DNA of 43,003 bases from Gammaproteobacteria bacterium (GTDB lineage: Bacteria; Pseudomonadota; Gammaproteobacteria; Eutrophobiales; Eutrophobiaceae), in NCBI GenBank assembly GCA_028819495.1, contig JAPPLI010000022.1, positions 1-43,003 of the forward strand, given 5' to 3'. Below, piece by piece: positions 10,546-20,210 of the stretch; the stretch's first letter is position 1; each line of letters begins with the position of its first letter. Below the pieces are notes generated by a model. The model was given only the letters and a program-made list of their open reading frames with translations, did no database searches and was not told the DNA's origin. Made by a program: the position numbers and the translations under genes.

Positions 10546-11100
10546 ATGAAAAAATTCCTTCGCGATACCAATCTCGACACTGACAGGTTCCGCAACGGGA
10601 TGGCGCAACTGACCGGCGCGGTGAATATCATCGCCACCCGCAACGGCGACATCCGTTCGGGGTTGACAGCCAGCGCGGTGTGCTCATTTTCAGCGGAACC
10701 CCCGCGCCTCCTGGCCTGCGTGAACTTCAGCGGCAACAGCTTCCAGCATATCGCGGAGAGCCGCTGCATGAGCGTCAACGTACTGGCGCAGAGCCAGGAA
10801 AACCTTGCGAAACGCTTTGCCGGCATGCTCGGAAACGACCGTGAAGACAGATTTAAATTCGGCAACTGGACGGAACTGGTTACCGGGGCGCCGGTACTGC
10901 AGGAGGCCCTGGCAGGTTTCGATTGCACCGTTGAGGAAATGCTGGTCGCCCATACTCACGCGGTCATCATCGGCGAGGTAAAGGATGTGATAGTGAACGG
11001 CGGCATGAAACCCCTGCTCTACTCCAACAAGGCATTCACCACTACCATGGGCCATTACGATGACCTGAACCTGGATTACAGCATGTCACCGTGGTATTGA
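10546..11100 (+). CDS. Flavin reductase-like protein (HpaC-type small component)
   Basis: NAD(P)H:flavin oxidoreductase-like protein of 184 residues, expected to supply reduced flavin to the divergent HpaB-like monooxygenase. Typical segments are NIIATRNGDIRSGLTASAVCSFSAEPPRLLACV, with the flavin-binding SGLTASAV loop, the middle NSFQHIAESRCMSVNVL and the C-terminal HAVIIGEVKDVIV. I chose the ATG at 10546, preceded by GAGA; a TTG at 10537 would add three residues. Length and motif order fit the HpaC/flavin-reductase domain family. Pairing with the HpaB-like gene is inferred from adjacency and family biology. Confidence 0.88.
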   Translation: MKKFLRDTNLDTDRFRNGMAQLTGAVNIIATRNGDIRSGLTASAVCSFSAEPPRLLACVNFSGNSFQHIAESRCMSVNVLAQSQENLAKRFAGMLGNDREDRFKFGNWTELVTGAPVLQEALAGFDCTVEEMLVAHTHAVIIGEVKDVIVNGGMKPLLYSNKAFTTTMGHYDDLNLDYSMSPWY

Positions 11101-11116
11101 GGGCTGGTGAAATTAA

Positions 11117-11219
11117 GGGGTCAGAGTAAAATTTCTGACGAAATTCTTACTCTGACCCCGCGGGATCACGGTGCACAGGGGTCAGAGTAAGAAATTCGAA
11201 GAATTTTTACTCTGACCCC
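11117..11219. repeat. Hairpin repeat pair, convergent gene ends
   Basis: Copy 1 at 11117-11159 (loop TGAC) and inverted copy 2 at 11178-11219 lie between the flavin reductase stop and the MFS transporter stop, which begins six bases after copy 2. Confidence 0.92.
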
Positions 11220-11224
11220 ATCTA

Positions 11225-12604
11225 TTACTCGCGCAGATTGCCCCTTTTCAGTGAGAAATACACGCCGATAAAACAAAGCGCCGAAGCCACGATAAAACTG
11301 GCATTAATACTGGCAAGCAATTGACCGTGCTGCTCCGGTGAGAACTGGACCGGGCCCAGCATCAGGGCAAACACCAGGGTCACGATTCCCATACTGAACA
11401 TCTGTCCGATTACCCGCATGGTCGCTACCGTCCCGGAGGCCGCGCCAAGGTATTTTTTATCAACGGAACTCAGGATGGCGTTGGTATTCGGAGACGAGAA
11501 CAGGGAAAAGCCGAAACCGACCAGCATCAGGGTCAGCACGATAAGCTCGGTCTGCGTCAGCGGTCCCGCCACTGCCAGCATGGCGAGGCCGATTGCCGTC
11601 AGGCCCATGCCTGAAGATGCGATGAGACGGGGTTCATAGTGATCCGACATTCTGCCGGCCACAGGGGAAAACAGGGTCATGACCAGGGGCTGGGAAATCA
11701 TGATCAACCCGGCAAGCTGGGGAGTAAATTCCCTGATATTCTGCAGGTACAGGCTCATCAAAAACGTCACGGAAAAGGTGGAGGAATACATGATCAACGC
11801 AGCCACGCAGGACCAGGTCAATACAGGGTTGCCGGAGAACAGGTTGACATTGAACAGGGGGTATTGCAGGCCCTTTTCGTACCTGAAGAAAACGGCGAAG
11901 CCGATGCCGCTCAGCAGGATCAGGGCAAACCCGGACAGCGCAGGCAGGATCGAGAAGCCGTACATCAGGGCAATCACGGTGGCCCCGTAGATAAGCGCGC
12001 CGGGGATATCGAACTTCTGACCTTCCGGTCCGCGCCATTCTCCCTTCAAATTAATCAACCCCAGGATGATAACCAGCAGGACTACCGGGATATGGAATAC
12101 AAACACGCTGCGCCAACCAAACTGCTGGGTGACCCAACCACCGGCAAACGGCCCGCAGGTAAGCCCCAGGTACACCGAAGAAACGGACAAACCCAGTACC
12201 TTTCCGCGTTTCTCGGGAGGATAAACGGAAGACAGGATAGCGATGCCGGTACCGAACAGCATTGCCGCGCCCATGCCCTGCAATGCCCGGCACAGGATCA
12301 GTACCAGCGGCGACGGGGCGAACGAGGCGAGAATAGAGGCAACGGTCACCGTCGTCATGCCGGACAGAAACATTCTCTTGCGCCCGTACATGTCGCCCAG
12401 CCGCCCGAACGGCAACAGGAATACGCCGCTGGACAGCAGGTATGCCAGGGGCACCCAGCTTGCGGTTATCGCGTCCATCTTCAACCCCTGGGCGATAGTG
12501 GGGATGGCCACGTTTACGGCAGACAGCATCAGCGGGGTGATAAACGCTCCCAGGCACACGATGGTGAGCGCCGTTCTCTGGAGGGTTTTTTCAGAGGTTC
12601 CCAA
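11225..12604 (-). CDS. MFS multidrug-type transporter (DHA2/EmrB-like)
   Basis: Inner-membrane proton antiporter-like protein of 459 residues, rich in hydrophobic helices. The loop between helices 2 and 3 carries the MFS signature as LPFGRLGDMYGRKRMFL, and the helix-5 motif appears as GLTCGPFAGGWV with the motif-C GP pair. This suggests drug:H+ antiport, probably export. DHA2 proteins usually have 14 helices; 459 residues also allows 12, and I have not resolved which. The start overlaps the 3' end of the upstream kinase gene by 14 bases, so the two are likely one transcript. The substrate is unknown. Confidence 0.9.
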   Translation of the reverse strand: MGTSEKTLQRTALTIVCLGAFITPLMLSAVNVAIPTIAQGLKMDAITASWVPLAYLLSSGVFLLPFGRLGDMYGRKRMFLSGMTTVTVASILASFAPSPLVLILCRALQGMGAAMLFGTGIAILSSVYPPEKRGKVLGLSVSSVYLGLTCGPFAGGWVTQQFGWRSVFVFHIPVVLLVIILGLINLKGEWRGPEGQKFDIPGALIYGATVIALMYGFSILPALSGFALILLSGIGFAVFFRYEKGLQYPLFNVNLFSGNPVLTWSCVAALIMYSSTFSVTFLMSLYLQNIREFTPQLAGLIMISQPLVMTLFSPVAGRMSDHYEPRLIASSGMGLTAIGLAMLAVAGPLTQTELIVLTLMLVGFGFSLFSSPNTNAILSSVDKKYLGAASGTVATMRVIGQMFSMGIVTLVFALMLGPVQFSPEQHGQLLASINASFIVASALCFIGVYFSLKRGNLRE

Positions 12605-13619
12605 GATAATCTTCTGCCAGGTTCATGACCAGTTCAATGATATACGGAGTCATCTCCCTGGCGGTTTCCGTCTCCGAACGGGTGTGCATCCAGCCCAGGT
12701 AAGTGGTTGCGCGCGCCATCAGCAACACCGGGAACCAGGCCAGGTGCTCGTCCGGTAACGGCCTGTTCTGACGGTATCCCGCAATCAGCGCCTCCTTTGC
12801 CGGGGCAAAATGTTCGGTGCCGTGCAGAAATATGATCGAGGTGGCAATGTCGAACAGGTGCCAGCCGTAACCGCAGTCATCGAAATCGATCACCCGGATC
12901 CCGTCCGCGCCGGCCAGGACATTCTCAAACACCAGGTCCGCATGGATCAAACCATAGATGTCCGGCGCAGTTCCCAGTTGCGTCAGTGCGGCGCGTAACC
13001 TGTCCCTGACCTTGAGCATCGTGTCCCGCTGTCGGGCGTTGAGGGCCGGCAGTTCCCAGAAACGGCCCCAGAACGGCGCTTCGCCGGTCAGGCCGTCCAC
13101 GTCCCACGCATGCCGGGTAAAGCCATCCGGCGCCTGCCACTGCGAGACATGGTTGTGCATCTTCGCCATGACGCCGCCCAGGGTCTCAAAACGCGCGCGT
13201 ATCTCGTCCGGAGAACCTTGCAGTCCTTCCTCCACGCTGCCCAGTTGTTCGCCTTCAATCCAGTCGACGACATCCACCTGGCGCGCTTCCGGTACGCCGG
13301 GGGACTCCACGATTTCAAACTTGCGCCCGTTCCCGGAAGCACGCGCTTCCGGCGTCAGGATGCCGTATTCTCCCAGGCCGGTTATCCACTGCCACTCGGA
13401 TTGCAGTTCGGCGTCGCTGTGGTAGCCGGCGCGGTGCACCCGTATGACGAGTTTTTCATGCGCAGCGCGGTCGGTCACCGCATACACGGCATTCTCCCGC
13501 AGCTTGAGCAGGCGCAGAGGTGAGTCGCTGTCTATGCCCCAGAGCGGCAACGCGCGCCGCACCAGCGCCTCATAGCGCTGTTCCAGTTCAGCCAGGGGAA
13601 GTCGGTAGAAATCAGCCAT
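12591..13619 (-). CDS. Aminoglycoside/choline-kinase-fold phosphotransferase
   Basis: Protein-kinase-like small-molecule phosphotransferase of 342 residues. The catalytic loop HADLVFEN (226-233, catalytic Asp228, Asn233) and the metal-binding DFDD (245-248) are intact, and a conserved lysine lies in the N-lobe around LVIRVHRAG. The C-terminus carries the helical GYRQNRPLPDEH segment. Family members phosphorylate choline, homoserine, aminoglycosides or proteins (SrkA/RdoA); nothing here fixes the substrate. It overlaps the MFS transporter start by 14 bases, so a modify-and-export pairing is possible but is inference. The start ATG lies 14 bases after a GGGGAC palindrome. Confidence 0.85.
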   Translation of the reverse strand: MADFYRLPLAELEQRYEALVRRALPLWGIDSDSPLRLLKLRENAVYAVTDRAAHEKLVIRVHRAGYHSDAELQSEWQWITGLGEYGILTPEARASGNGRKFEIVESPGVPEARQVDVVDWIEGEQLGSVEEGLQGSPDEIRARFETLGGVMAKMHNHVSQWQAPDGFTRHAWDVDGLTGEAPFWGRFWELPALNARQRDTMLKVRDRLRAALTQLGTAPDIYGLIHADLVFENVLAGADGIRVIDFDDCGYGWHLFDIATSIIFLHGTEHFAPAKEALIAGYRQNRPLPDEHLAWFPVLLMARATTYLGWMHTRSETETAREMTPYIIELVMNLAEDYLGNL

Positions 13620-13632
13620 TGTTTCCTTGTGT

Positions 13633-13657
13633 GGGGACGGAATTCAATTCTGTCCCC
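13633..13657. repeat. GGGGAC palindrome overlapping the amidase stop codon
   Basis: Near-perfect palindrome GGGGACGGAATTC / AATTCTGTCCCC. Bases 13644-13657 encode the amidase's last residues (RGQN) and its stop, so the element supplies that protein's C-terminus. Related to the 555-579 element. Confidence 0.8.
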
Positions 13658-15092
13658 TGCTCAGATCCGGTCTCGGCAGAAATCCAATCTCATCCTGCAA
13701 GGCTTTCCCGATAGCCAGCAGCCTGCGGTCAGTCCCAACCGGCCCTTCCAGGCAGACTCCGACGGGCAGGCCGTTGGGGGCCAGACCGGCAGCCACGCAC
13801 AGGCTGGGTAAGCCTGCGTTGCTGGAGGGATCGGTACTGCGGATGATGGTCGCCATGGTCGGCTGCTGGGCACCGTTCAGATCAACGGTGCTGTCGCGGC
13901 CTATGGGCGGCGCGGTCAAAGGTGTCGCAGGGATGACCAGGGCATCCAGCCTGTTATCGGTAAAACACGCGGAAAACAGCGCCTGCAACTGCGGCCGGCA
14001 GGTATGCACCGCTTCTTCGTAGACCGTTTTACTGACCGCGTCGGACACCACTGCGTTGTACGCCTCTTTCACGTCAGGGCTGGCTATCTGCGCCAGAATG
14101 TCATCAATGGAAATGCCGGGCGCAAAGTCGGCAAGGTACTGAATCATGTCGCGCTTTGCCTCATACAGTACGACAGGGAAACTCACCTTGTCGTTCAGGT
14201 CAGCCACCCCGTCAAGGTCAACTTCCACCAGGGCCTTGCAGCTTGCGGCCAGCAGGTCCAGGGTAGCCTCGACGACGTCTGCCAGACCCGGTTCCAGGTT
14301 CTCATAAAAATACGCCCGGGGAACGCCCAGCCTGACTTCGGCCAGGCTGACGGGTTCTGCCGGCGCCGTATCGCCGGCCATCACCCGGTCCAGCAATTGA
14401 AGGTCTTCCACCGCCCTGGCCATGGGCCCCGGTGTATCGCGCGTCGCCGAAATCGGAATTACTCCGCTGGCAGGATAGCGCCCGATAGTGGGCCTGAATC
14501 CGGAGATCCCGCAAAAGGCTGCCGGCAGGCGCGTCGAGCCGCCGGTGTCCGAACCCAGTCCGGCCGGCAGTATTCCCGCGCCGATGGCCACCGCGGTGCC
14601 GCCGCTGCTGCCGCCCGGTATGAGATCGGGGTTATAGGGGTTGCGCGCCGGACCGAAGGTGGGGTTGTTGTTGGTGACGCCGAAGGCCAGTTCGTGCATG
14701 TTGGACTTGCCGAAAATGACCGCGCCGGCATCGAGCAGCAACCTGGCAACGGGAGCATCCGCCGGCGGGACATGCCCCTTCAGCGCCGGCGTGCAGCCCG
14801 AGGTGGGCAGCTTGACGGTATTGATATTGTCCTTCAGCAGCAGGGGGGCGCCCAGCAGTTCAGGATTGCCGTTGTTCCGCCGTTGCCGGTCCCGCTGCCT
14901 TGCTGCTTGCAGTACGGACTGCTCATCCAGGCACACTACCGCATTCAGGTGCGCCACCTCCCTGTTCCGCTCCAGCATGGCCTGAACATACTCGACCGCG
15001 CTGAACTCCCCGGCCTGCATCCGTTCCAGGGCCTCGGCCAGGGTCAGGTCAAGGATGTCAGCCACAGAGGACACAGAATTTTCCACAACCAA
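13644..15092 (-). CDS. Amidase signature family hydrolase (first copy)
   Basis: Serine amidohydrolase of 482 residues, the usual length. The Ser-cisSer-Lys triad is visible as Lys87 (LLLKDN), the GGSSGG loop at 160-165 and the nucleophile Ser186 in GSDTGGSTR. No signal peptide is seen, so it should be cytosolic. Family members cleave aliphatic or aryl amides, allophanate or glutaminyl-tRNA; GatA is unlikely because gatB and gatC are absent. The last residues, SRGQN, come from a palindromic repeat at 13633-13657, so the original C-terminus may have been replaced. It lies upstream of the kinase-MFS pair in the same direction. A hairpin pair starts five bases from its start codon. Confidence 0.9.
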   Translation of the reverse strand: MVVENSVSSVADILDLTLAEALERMQAGEFSAVEYVQAMLERNREVAHLNAVVCLDEQSVLQAARQRDRQRRNNGNPELLGAPLLLKDNINTVKLPTSGCTPALKGHVPPADAPVARLLLDAGAVIFGKSNMHELAFGVTNNNPTFGPARNPYNPDLIPGGSSGGTAVAIGAGILPAGLGSDTGGSTRLPAAFCGISGFRPTIGRYPASGVIPISATRDTPGPMARAVEDLQLLDRVMAGDTAPAEPVSLAEVRLGVPRAYFYENLEPGLADVVEATLDLLAASCKALVEVDLDGVADLNDKVSFPVVLYEAKRDMIQYLADFAPGISIDDILAQIASPDVKEAYNAVVSDAVSKTVYEEAVHTCRPQLQALFSACFTDNRLDALVIPATPLTAPPIGRDSTVDLNGAQQPTMATIIRSTDPSSNAGLPSLCVAAGLAPNGLPVGVCLEGPVGTDRRLLAIGKALQDEIGFLPRPDLSRGQN

Positions 15093-15096
15093 CCCC

Positions 15097-15198
15097 GGGG
15101 TCAGAGTAAGAAATTCGAAGAATTTTTACTCTGACCCCATCTATCCCGGAATGCAGGGATCAGAGTAAAATTCCTGGCGAAATTCTTACTCTGACCCC
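15097..15198. repeat. Hairpin repeat pair in reversed order
   Basis: Copy at 15097-15138 has the orientation normally found second; the copy at 15156-15198 has the orientation normally found first and carries a G-to-A change (GGGATCAGAG). This is the only site where the pair order is swapped. It sits five bases from the amidase start. Confidence 0.9.
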
Positions 15199-15229
15199 GA
15201 GAGCCTCGTGTCCTCTGTGGCATAAAATA

Positions 15230-17728
15230 TCAGAACTCGTAGCCGGCCTGTATGTACCATTCCCGGCCGCGATGGAATGTCTGCTGGGTATAACCGAAGG
15301 AGTCCAGGTATTGAGAGAATATAGAGTAATTTTCGTCGGTGAGGTTGTCTACACCGCCGGAGATGGACAGGCCGCTGTTACGCACGTCCCAGCGCACGCT
15401 GGCGTTGAGCAGGTGCAGGTCGTCCTCCACCAGCGCCGGGTTGGGCACGCCGAAACTCAGGGGTACGCCGGCAAACGGCCCGCCGGGCAGGACGTCACCG
15501 CCCAGGCGCGGGATGTTGTTTCCGCTGGTGCCCCAGTCCGTGCGGTACGACCATTCGAAGCGCGGGGTCAGGTAGCCCAGGTCGCCGATGGCGAACTCCT
15601 TGTAGATTTGTGCGTTTGCCGTCCACTTGGATATATGCTGGAACGGGCTGTCCAGGGTCAGGCCCTGCACGGTGCCCGCCAGCGCGGTGCGGTCAGTGTC
15701 GGTCATGCCCGCGCTGCCGCTGATGTACCAGCCTTCCGCAGGGTTCAACAACGCTTCCATCTCCACCCCGAACACCTCCGCATCCCCCGCGTTGCTGGCA
15801 AAAGGCCCGAACCGTGACGGGTCGGCCACCAGCAGTTGCAGGTCAGTGTAATCGGTAAAAAAGATCGCTACATTGAAGCGCAGCCGATCGTTCCAGCCGT
15901 CGAACTTGAAGCCGCCCTCGTAGGACTTGACGAATTCGGGATCGAAACTCGGCGTGCTGATTTCAGGAGGGAAGATGCGTTGCGTGTAACCGCCGGACTT
16001 GAAGCCCTCTGAATAGGTGAAGTAGGTCATCAGACTGTCGTTCCAGCGGTAGGACAGGTTCACCATGGGCACCAGTTCCGAGGCGTCATTCGAGACCCAT
16101 TCGAACGGGAGCGGCCGGTCGCCGATCGCACAAACCGGCCGGGTCGGGTCAAACGGCATGGGAACGGCGGACGGCGGGCAATTAAGCTGTAACGGCCCTA
16201 TCGGCAGGACTTCGATGAACTGGTCCGGCAGGTAATCGCGGGTATCCTCGGTATAGCGCAGGCCGAAGGTCAGGTCCAGCTTGTCGTTGAAATGCCAGGT
16301 GCCCTGGGCAAAAATCGCCCAGGAATCCGCGTCATAATGGCCGCCGGATTGCAGGTACACCTGGGAAAAACGCACCGGGTTGATGTTCTTGCCGTCTTCC
16401 TCAAAATAATAAGCGCCCACAATCCAGTCCAGGCGGTCTGCAAAACTGGTGCCCAGTACCTGTAATTCCTGGCTGAACTGCTCGTGCTGGTAGATGTCGA
16501 TGAGGTAGGAAACCCGGAGCGGGGAACCGTCCTGGTCGCCCTCAAAATGGCCCTCAAAACCGCGTAGCGAAGTAATGGATTTCACCTTGAGGTTCTCGCT
16601 GATCTGCCAATCGGCGGTCAGGCCGGTGCCCCAGACATCCAGTTCCTGGAAGGAAGGGTCGGTGCTGTAATTCAGTTTCTTCTCGCCGTTGTCGATATAT
16701 TGCTGGTTGTAACAGACCGGGTTATTGGCATTATGAGGCGCGAAACAAGCGAGGAACTGGAACGGGAACCCGCTGGGATGGATCACGTTGAAGAACTCGC
16801 CGCCGGGGAACGAGGCCGGGCCGCCGCTGGCCAACTGGGCGGCGATGGTATTGGCCGCCAGGGTCATGGACGGACCGCCTCCGGTCAGTATGCCGACGTT
16901 AAGCGGTTGAATGCCGGTGGTGACGAAAGGATTGCCGTGCTCCCGCTCGGTACTGTAGTCCACGGACCAGTTGATGTCGAGGTTGTCATTGGGCTGCCAG
17001 CGCAACGCCCCGCGCAGCGCCCCCACGTCCTGGTCGCCCAGGTCTATCCCGTCGAACACGCGGGTGACGTAACCGTCCTGGTTGAAGGTGGCCGCGGACA
17101 GGCGGGCAAAGAATTTGTCGGTGAGGGGGATGTTGACGCTGCCCCGGACGTTGAAGCGATCATCGGTACCGTACTTCACGTCCACCTTGCCGCCGAACTC
17201 GCTGTTGGGCCGTTTGCTGTTGATGCTGATGGCCCCGCCTATGGTGTTGCGGCCGAACAGTGTGCCCTGCGGACCGCGCAACACTTCAACCCGGTCCACG
17301 TCGACGATGTCCAGCACCGCGCCCACGGACCGGCCCAGGTACACGCCGTCCACGTAGATACCCACGCCGGGGTCGATGACCGGGGTGAAGTCATTCTGGC
17401 CGATACCGCGGATGTACACCGCGGCGTTGGTGACGTTGGAGTAGGTGGGCGATTCGTTCAGCACCAAGTTGGGCACGAACTGGTCCAGCCTGTCGAGCTC
17501 GGTCACGCCGCGGAAGTCCAGGGCGTCACCGGTGAATGCGGATACGGCGATGGGGGCATCCTGGAGGTTTTCCTCGCGTTTGCGGGCGGTAACCACGATC
17601 TCCTCTATCAGCGCGGCGCTGCGGCCCTGGGCATGGGCCGGGTTCAGGATTGCCGCGGGATCTGCGAACAGTATTGCCGCAACCATGGCCGGAATTGCCA
17701 GATGCGTGTGTATATTTCGTCTTTTCAT
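15230..17728 (-). CDS. TonB-dependent outer-membrane receptor (first copy)
   Basis: Outer-membrane active transporter of 832 residues. A signal peptide near residues 10-33 is followed by a TonB-box-like segment EEIVVTARKREENLQDAPIAV, a plug domain (VEVLRGPQGTLFGRNTIGGAISI) and a 22-strand barrel with aromatic-rich strands. The chain ends in a terminal Phe (YIQAGYEF), the usual barrel-assembly signal. This plug form is common in receptors of marine Gammaproteobacteria for sugars, polyphenols and other non-siderophore substrates; the ligand here is unknown. It is flanked by an amidase and a FadJ-like gene in the same direction, which suggests uptake of an amide- or acyl-bearing compound. Confidence 0.93.
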   Translation of the reverse strand: MKRRNIHTHLAIPAMVAAILFADPAAILNPAHAQGRSAALIEEIVVTARKREENLQDAPIAVSAFTGDALDFRGVTELDRLDQFVPNLVLNESPTYSNVTNAAVYIRGIGQNDFTPVIDPGVGIYVDGVYLGRSVGAVLDIVDVDRVEVLRGPQGTLFGRNTIGGAISINSKRPNSEFGGKVDVKYGTDDRFNVRGSVNIPLTDKFFARLSAATFNQDGYVTRVFDGIDLGDQDVGALRGALRWQPNDNLDINWSVDYSTEREHGNPFVTTGIQPLNVGILTGGGPSMTLAANTIAAQLASGGPASFPGGEFFNVIHPSGFPFQFLACFAPHNANNPVCYNQQYIDNGEKKLNYSTDPSFQELDVWGTGLTADWQISENLKVKSITSLRGFEGHFEGDQDGSPLRVSYLIDIYQHEQFSQELQVLGTSFADRLDWIVGAYYFEEDGKNINPVRFSQVYLQSGGHYDADSWAIFAQGTWHFNDKLDLTFGLRYTEDTRDYLPDQFIEVLPIGPLQLNCPPSAVPMPFDPTRPVCAIGDRPLPFEWVSNDASELVPMVNLSYRWNDSLMTYFTYSEGFKSGGYTQRIFPPEISTPSFDPEFVKSYEGGFKFDGWNDRLRFNVAIFFTDYTDLQLLVADPSRFGPFASNAGDAEVFGVEMEALLNPAEGWYISGSAGMTDTDRTALAGTVQGLTLDSPFQHISKWTANAQIYKEFAIGDLGYLTPRFEWSYRTDWGTSGNNIPRLGGDVLPGGPFAGVPLSFGVPNPALVEDDLHLLNASVRWDVRNSGLSISGGVDNLTDENYSIFSQYLDSFGYTQQTFHRGREWYIQAGYEF

Positions 17729-17753
17729 TATCGATACCTGGTTACAGACGTCC

Positions 17754-17902
17754 GGGGTCAGAGGATAACAGGGTTCAGGGTAAAAATGCAGGGGTCAGAG
17801 TAAAATTTCTGGCGAAATTCTTACTCTGACCCCGAGGGCTCCGTTTGTCCCGTAAGTTCAGGGGTCAGAGTAAGAAATTCGAAGAATTTTTACTCTGACC
17901 CC
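17754..17902. repeat. Hairpin repeat pair with a preceding degenerate arm
   Basis: A decayed left arm (GGGGTCAGAG at 17754-17763, then degenerate sequence) is followed by an intact copy at 17791-17833 and an inverted copy at 17861-17902. The FadJ-like stop begins at 17911. The extra arm suggests an earlier copy was partly lost. Confidence 0.88.
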
Positions 17903-17910
17903 ATCTATCT

Positions 17911-20010
17911 TCACCTGTTCTCGTTCCACTCCCGGAAACTGCTGCCTGCACGTGCCAGTTGCTCCAGTAACGGGGCGGGCGTCCACCACAGGTCGCCGTA
18001 ACGGGCGCGGTATTTTTCAACCGCGGCCAGCACATTATCAAGGCCGGCCATGTCCGCGTACTTCATGGGGCCGCCGCGGTAACGGGGCATGCCGTAGCCG
18101 TTGACGAAGATGACGTCGATGTCGCCGGGCCGTATGGCGATGCCTTCCTCAAGCACCCGCGCGCCTTCGTTGACCATGGAAAAGAGCAGGCGCTCCACGA
18201 TCTCCTCGTCACTGACCTCGATCTGCCGCACGCCCAGCGCCTGCGCTTCGCGGCGCGCCAGTTCCATGACCTCGGGGTCCGGCACGGCTTTCCTGCCCTC
18301 GTAGCGGAACGTCCCGGCCCCGGTCTTCTGGCCGAGACGCCCCATTTCGGTGAGCACATTTATCATACGGCAGTAAACCGGATCGTCGGGCCGGTCCCGC
18401 CGCTCGTTATTCAGCTTGTAGAACACGTCAAGCCCGGACAGGTCCATGACTGCATGGGGGCCCATGGCCATGCCCCAGTCAAAAGCAACCTGGTCGACCC
18501 GCTCCGGCGGGATGCCTTCCAGCATCATCATCTGCGCCTCCCTGATATATGGGAAGAACATGCGGTTGCCCACGAAGCCGAAGCAGACTCCCACCAGGAC
18601 GCCCACTTTACGTATCTTTTTTGCGATGGCCATGGCCGTGGCGATAACGTCAGCGGCAGTCTGTTCGCCGCGTACCACTTCCAGCAGTTTCATGATGTTG
18701 GCCGGCGCGAAGAAGTGCATGCCGATCACGTCCTGCGGGCGCCCTGTCACCGTGGCGATCTCATTCAAATCCAGGCTGGACGTGTTGCTTGCGAGGATGG
18801 CGCCCTGTTTGCAGACCTCGTCCAGCCTTGTGAATACCTGTTTTTTTATATCCATGTTCTCGAAAACGGCTTCGATGACCAGGTCGGCCCCGGCAAGGTC
18901 CGCATAATCGGTGGTCGGGGTAATCATACCCATGGCCTGTTCCAGTTGCGCCTCGGTCATGCGCCCCTTGTCGACAGCGGCACCGTAGTTTTTCCGGATA
19001 ACACCCAGCCCGCGCTCCAGGCCGGCCCGGTCCACCTCAAGCACCGTAACCGGCATGCCGGCATTGACGAAGTTCATCGCGATACCGCCGCCCATGGTGC
19101 CGGCGCCGATGACCGCCACGCTGTTGATTTCCCTGACGGGGGTGGTTTTGGGGACATCCGGTATCTTGGCCACTTCCCGTTCCGCAAAAAACAGGTGCCG
19201 TTGCGCCTGGGAATGGGTGGACGCCTTGCATTCATCGAACAGGCGCCGTTCCGTCCTGAAGGCGTCCGAGTAGGATTCATTCACGGCCGCCCGGACACAT
19301 TCCAGGATCCGGAACGGGGCGAAGAAGCCCCGGGCCTTCCTGGCGAGTTGTTGCTCAAAGCTGGAATAAAATTCATCATCCATATCTGCGGCGTCATGAA
19401 TTTCCAGTTGGCTCACCCGTTTCAGCGGCGCGCCGCCGTCCAGCAACTCCCTGGCGTAGGCGATGGCGCCGGCGCGCAAATCACCTTCGACAAGTCTTTC
19501 GACAATACCGGACTCCAGGGCTTCCGCGGCGCCGACCTGGCGGCCCGAGGTCATCATATCCAGTGCTTTGCGCGCGCCGGCGAGGCGCGGCAGACGTTGC
19601 GTGCCGGTAGCCCCGGGCAGGAGACCGAGATGGACCTCCGGGAGCCCCACCCTTGCGGTCGGCAGCGCACAGCGGTAATGGCAGCCCATCGCCGTCTCCA
19701 AGCCGCCGCCCAGGGCGGTGCCGTGGATGGCGGCGACGACCAGTTTCTCCGAGGCTTCGAATTTCTCCACCACGTCGGGCAGCCAGGGGTCCACAATGGG
19801 TTTGTCGAATTCGGTAATGTCGGCACCGGCTATGAAGGTTCTCCCTGCGCAGATCAGCACCGCGGCCCTGGCCGAGTCATCGGCCGCCAGCCTGTCGAGC
19901 GCCTCCCAGCAGCCTTTCCTGACTGCCGCGGACATGGCGTTGACGGGGGGATTATCAATGGTGATGACGGCAATGCCGTCTGTGACTTCGTAGCTGACTG
20001 TGGCTGGCAT
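17911..20010 (-). CDS. FadJ/FadB-like enoyl-CoA hydratase / 3-hydroxyacyl-CoA dehydrogenase
   Basis: Bifunctional beta-oxidation enzyme of 699 residues. The N-terminal crotonase domain has an oxyanion-hole region (GRTFIAGADITEF) and both catalytic glutamates, Glu105 (GGGLETAMG) and Glu125 (VGLPEVHLGLLPGATG). The NAD-binding Rossmann motif VAVIGAGTMGGGIAMNFV follows at about 299, and the dehydrogenase active-site histidine lies in GMHFFAPANIMKL. Together they hydrate enoyl-CoA and oxidise the 3-hydroxy product. The length matches FadJ-type proteins (about 700-715) more than trifunctional forms. No thiolase gene is adjacent. It belongs with the minus-strand catabolic run of receptor, amidase and HpaB-like enzyme, suggesting that side chains are processed to CoA esters. 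Confidence 0.93.
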   Translation of the reverse strand: MPATVSYEVTDGIAVITIDNPPVNAMSAAVRKGCWEALDRLAADDSARAAVLICAGRTFIAGADITEFDKPIVDPWLPDVVEKFEASEKLVVAAIHGTALGGGLETAMGCHYRCALPTARVGLPEVHLGLLPGATGTQRLPRLAGARKALDMMTSGRQVGAAEALESGIVERLVEGDLRAGAIAYARELLDGGAPLKRVSQLEIHDAADMDDEFYSSFEQQLARKARGFFAPFRILECVRAAVNESYSDAFRTERRLFDECKASTHSQAQRHLFFAEREVAKIPDVPKTTPVREINSVAVIGAGTMGGGIAMNFVNAGMPVTVLEVDRAGLERGLGVIRKNYGAAVDKGRMTEAQLEQAMGMITPTTDYADLAGADLVIEAVFENMDIKKQVFTRLDEVCKQGAILASNTSSLDLNEIATVTGRPQDVIGMHFFAPANIMKLLEVVRGEQTAADVIATAMAIAKKIRKVGVLVGVCFGFVGNRMFFPYIREAQMMMLEGIPPERVDQVAFDWGMAMGPHAVMDLSGLDVFYKLNNERRDRPDDPVYCRMINVLTEMGRLGQKTGAGTFRYEGRKAVPDPEVMELARREAQALGVRQIEVSDEEIVERLLFSMVNEGARVLEEGIAIRPGDIDVIFVNGYGMPRYRGGPMKYADMAGLDNVLAAVEKYRARYGDLWWTPAPLLEQLARAGSSFREWNENR

Positions 20011-20050
20011 GGGGGTTCCTTCTTGATGGTTGTTATTCCGGGGATATTAA

Positions 20051-20205
20051 GGGGTCAGAGTAAAATTGTCGAGACCTTGATAGATGGGGATAGATGGGGT
20101 CAGAGTAAAATTTCTGCGAAATTCTTACTCTGACCCCTGCATTGCCGTGGCCATGGATGGATGGGGTCGGAGTAAGAAATTCGTCAGAATTTTTACTCCG
20201 ACCCC
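20051..20205. repeat. Three hairpin repeat copies, one of them a half
   Basis: A half copy (20051-20067, left arm only) is followed by an intact copy (20096-20137, loop TGC) and an inverted copy (20163-20205). The inverted copy has matching G/C changes in both arms (TCGGAG with CTCCGA), keeping the pairing. It ends six bases from the lrp stop. Confidence 0.9.
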
Positions 20206-20210
20206 TTAAT

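Noticed and set aside
11639..12628. Plus-strand open frame of 329 codons opposite the MFS transporter
   Set aside because: The minus strand gives a full transporter with MFS motifs; the other frame is rich in Gln, Gly and Arg without pattern.
18454..20133. Long plus-strand open frame (559 codons) opposite the FadJ-like gene
   Set aside because: It is antisense to a clear full-length enzyme and has no recognisable domain. High GC at the third codon position produces such frames.
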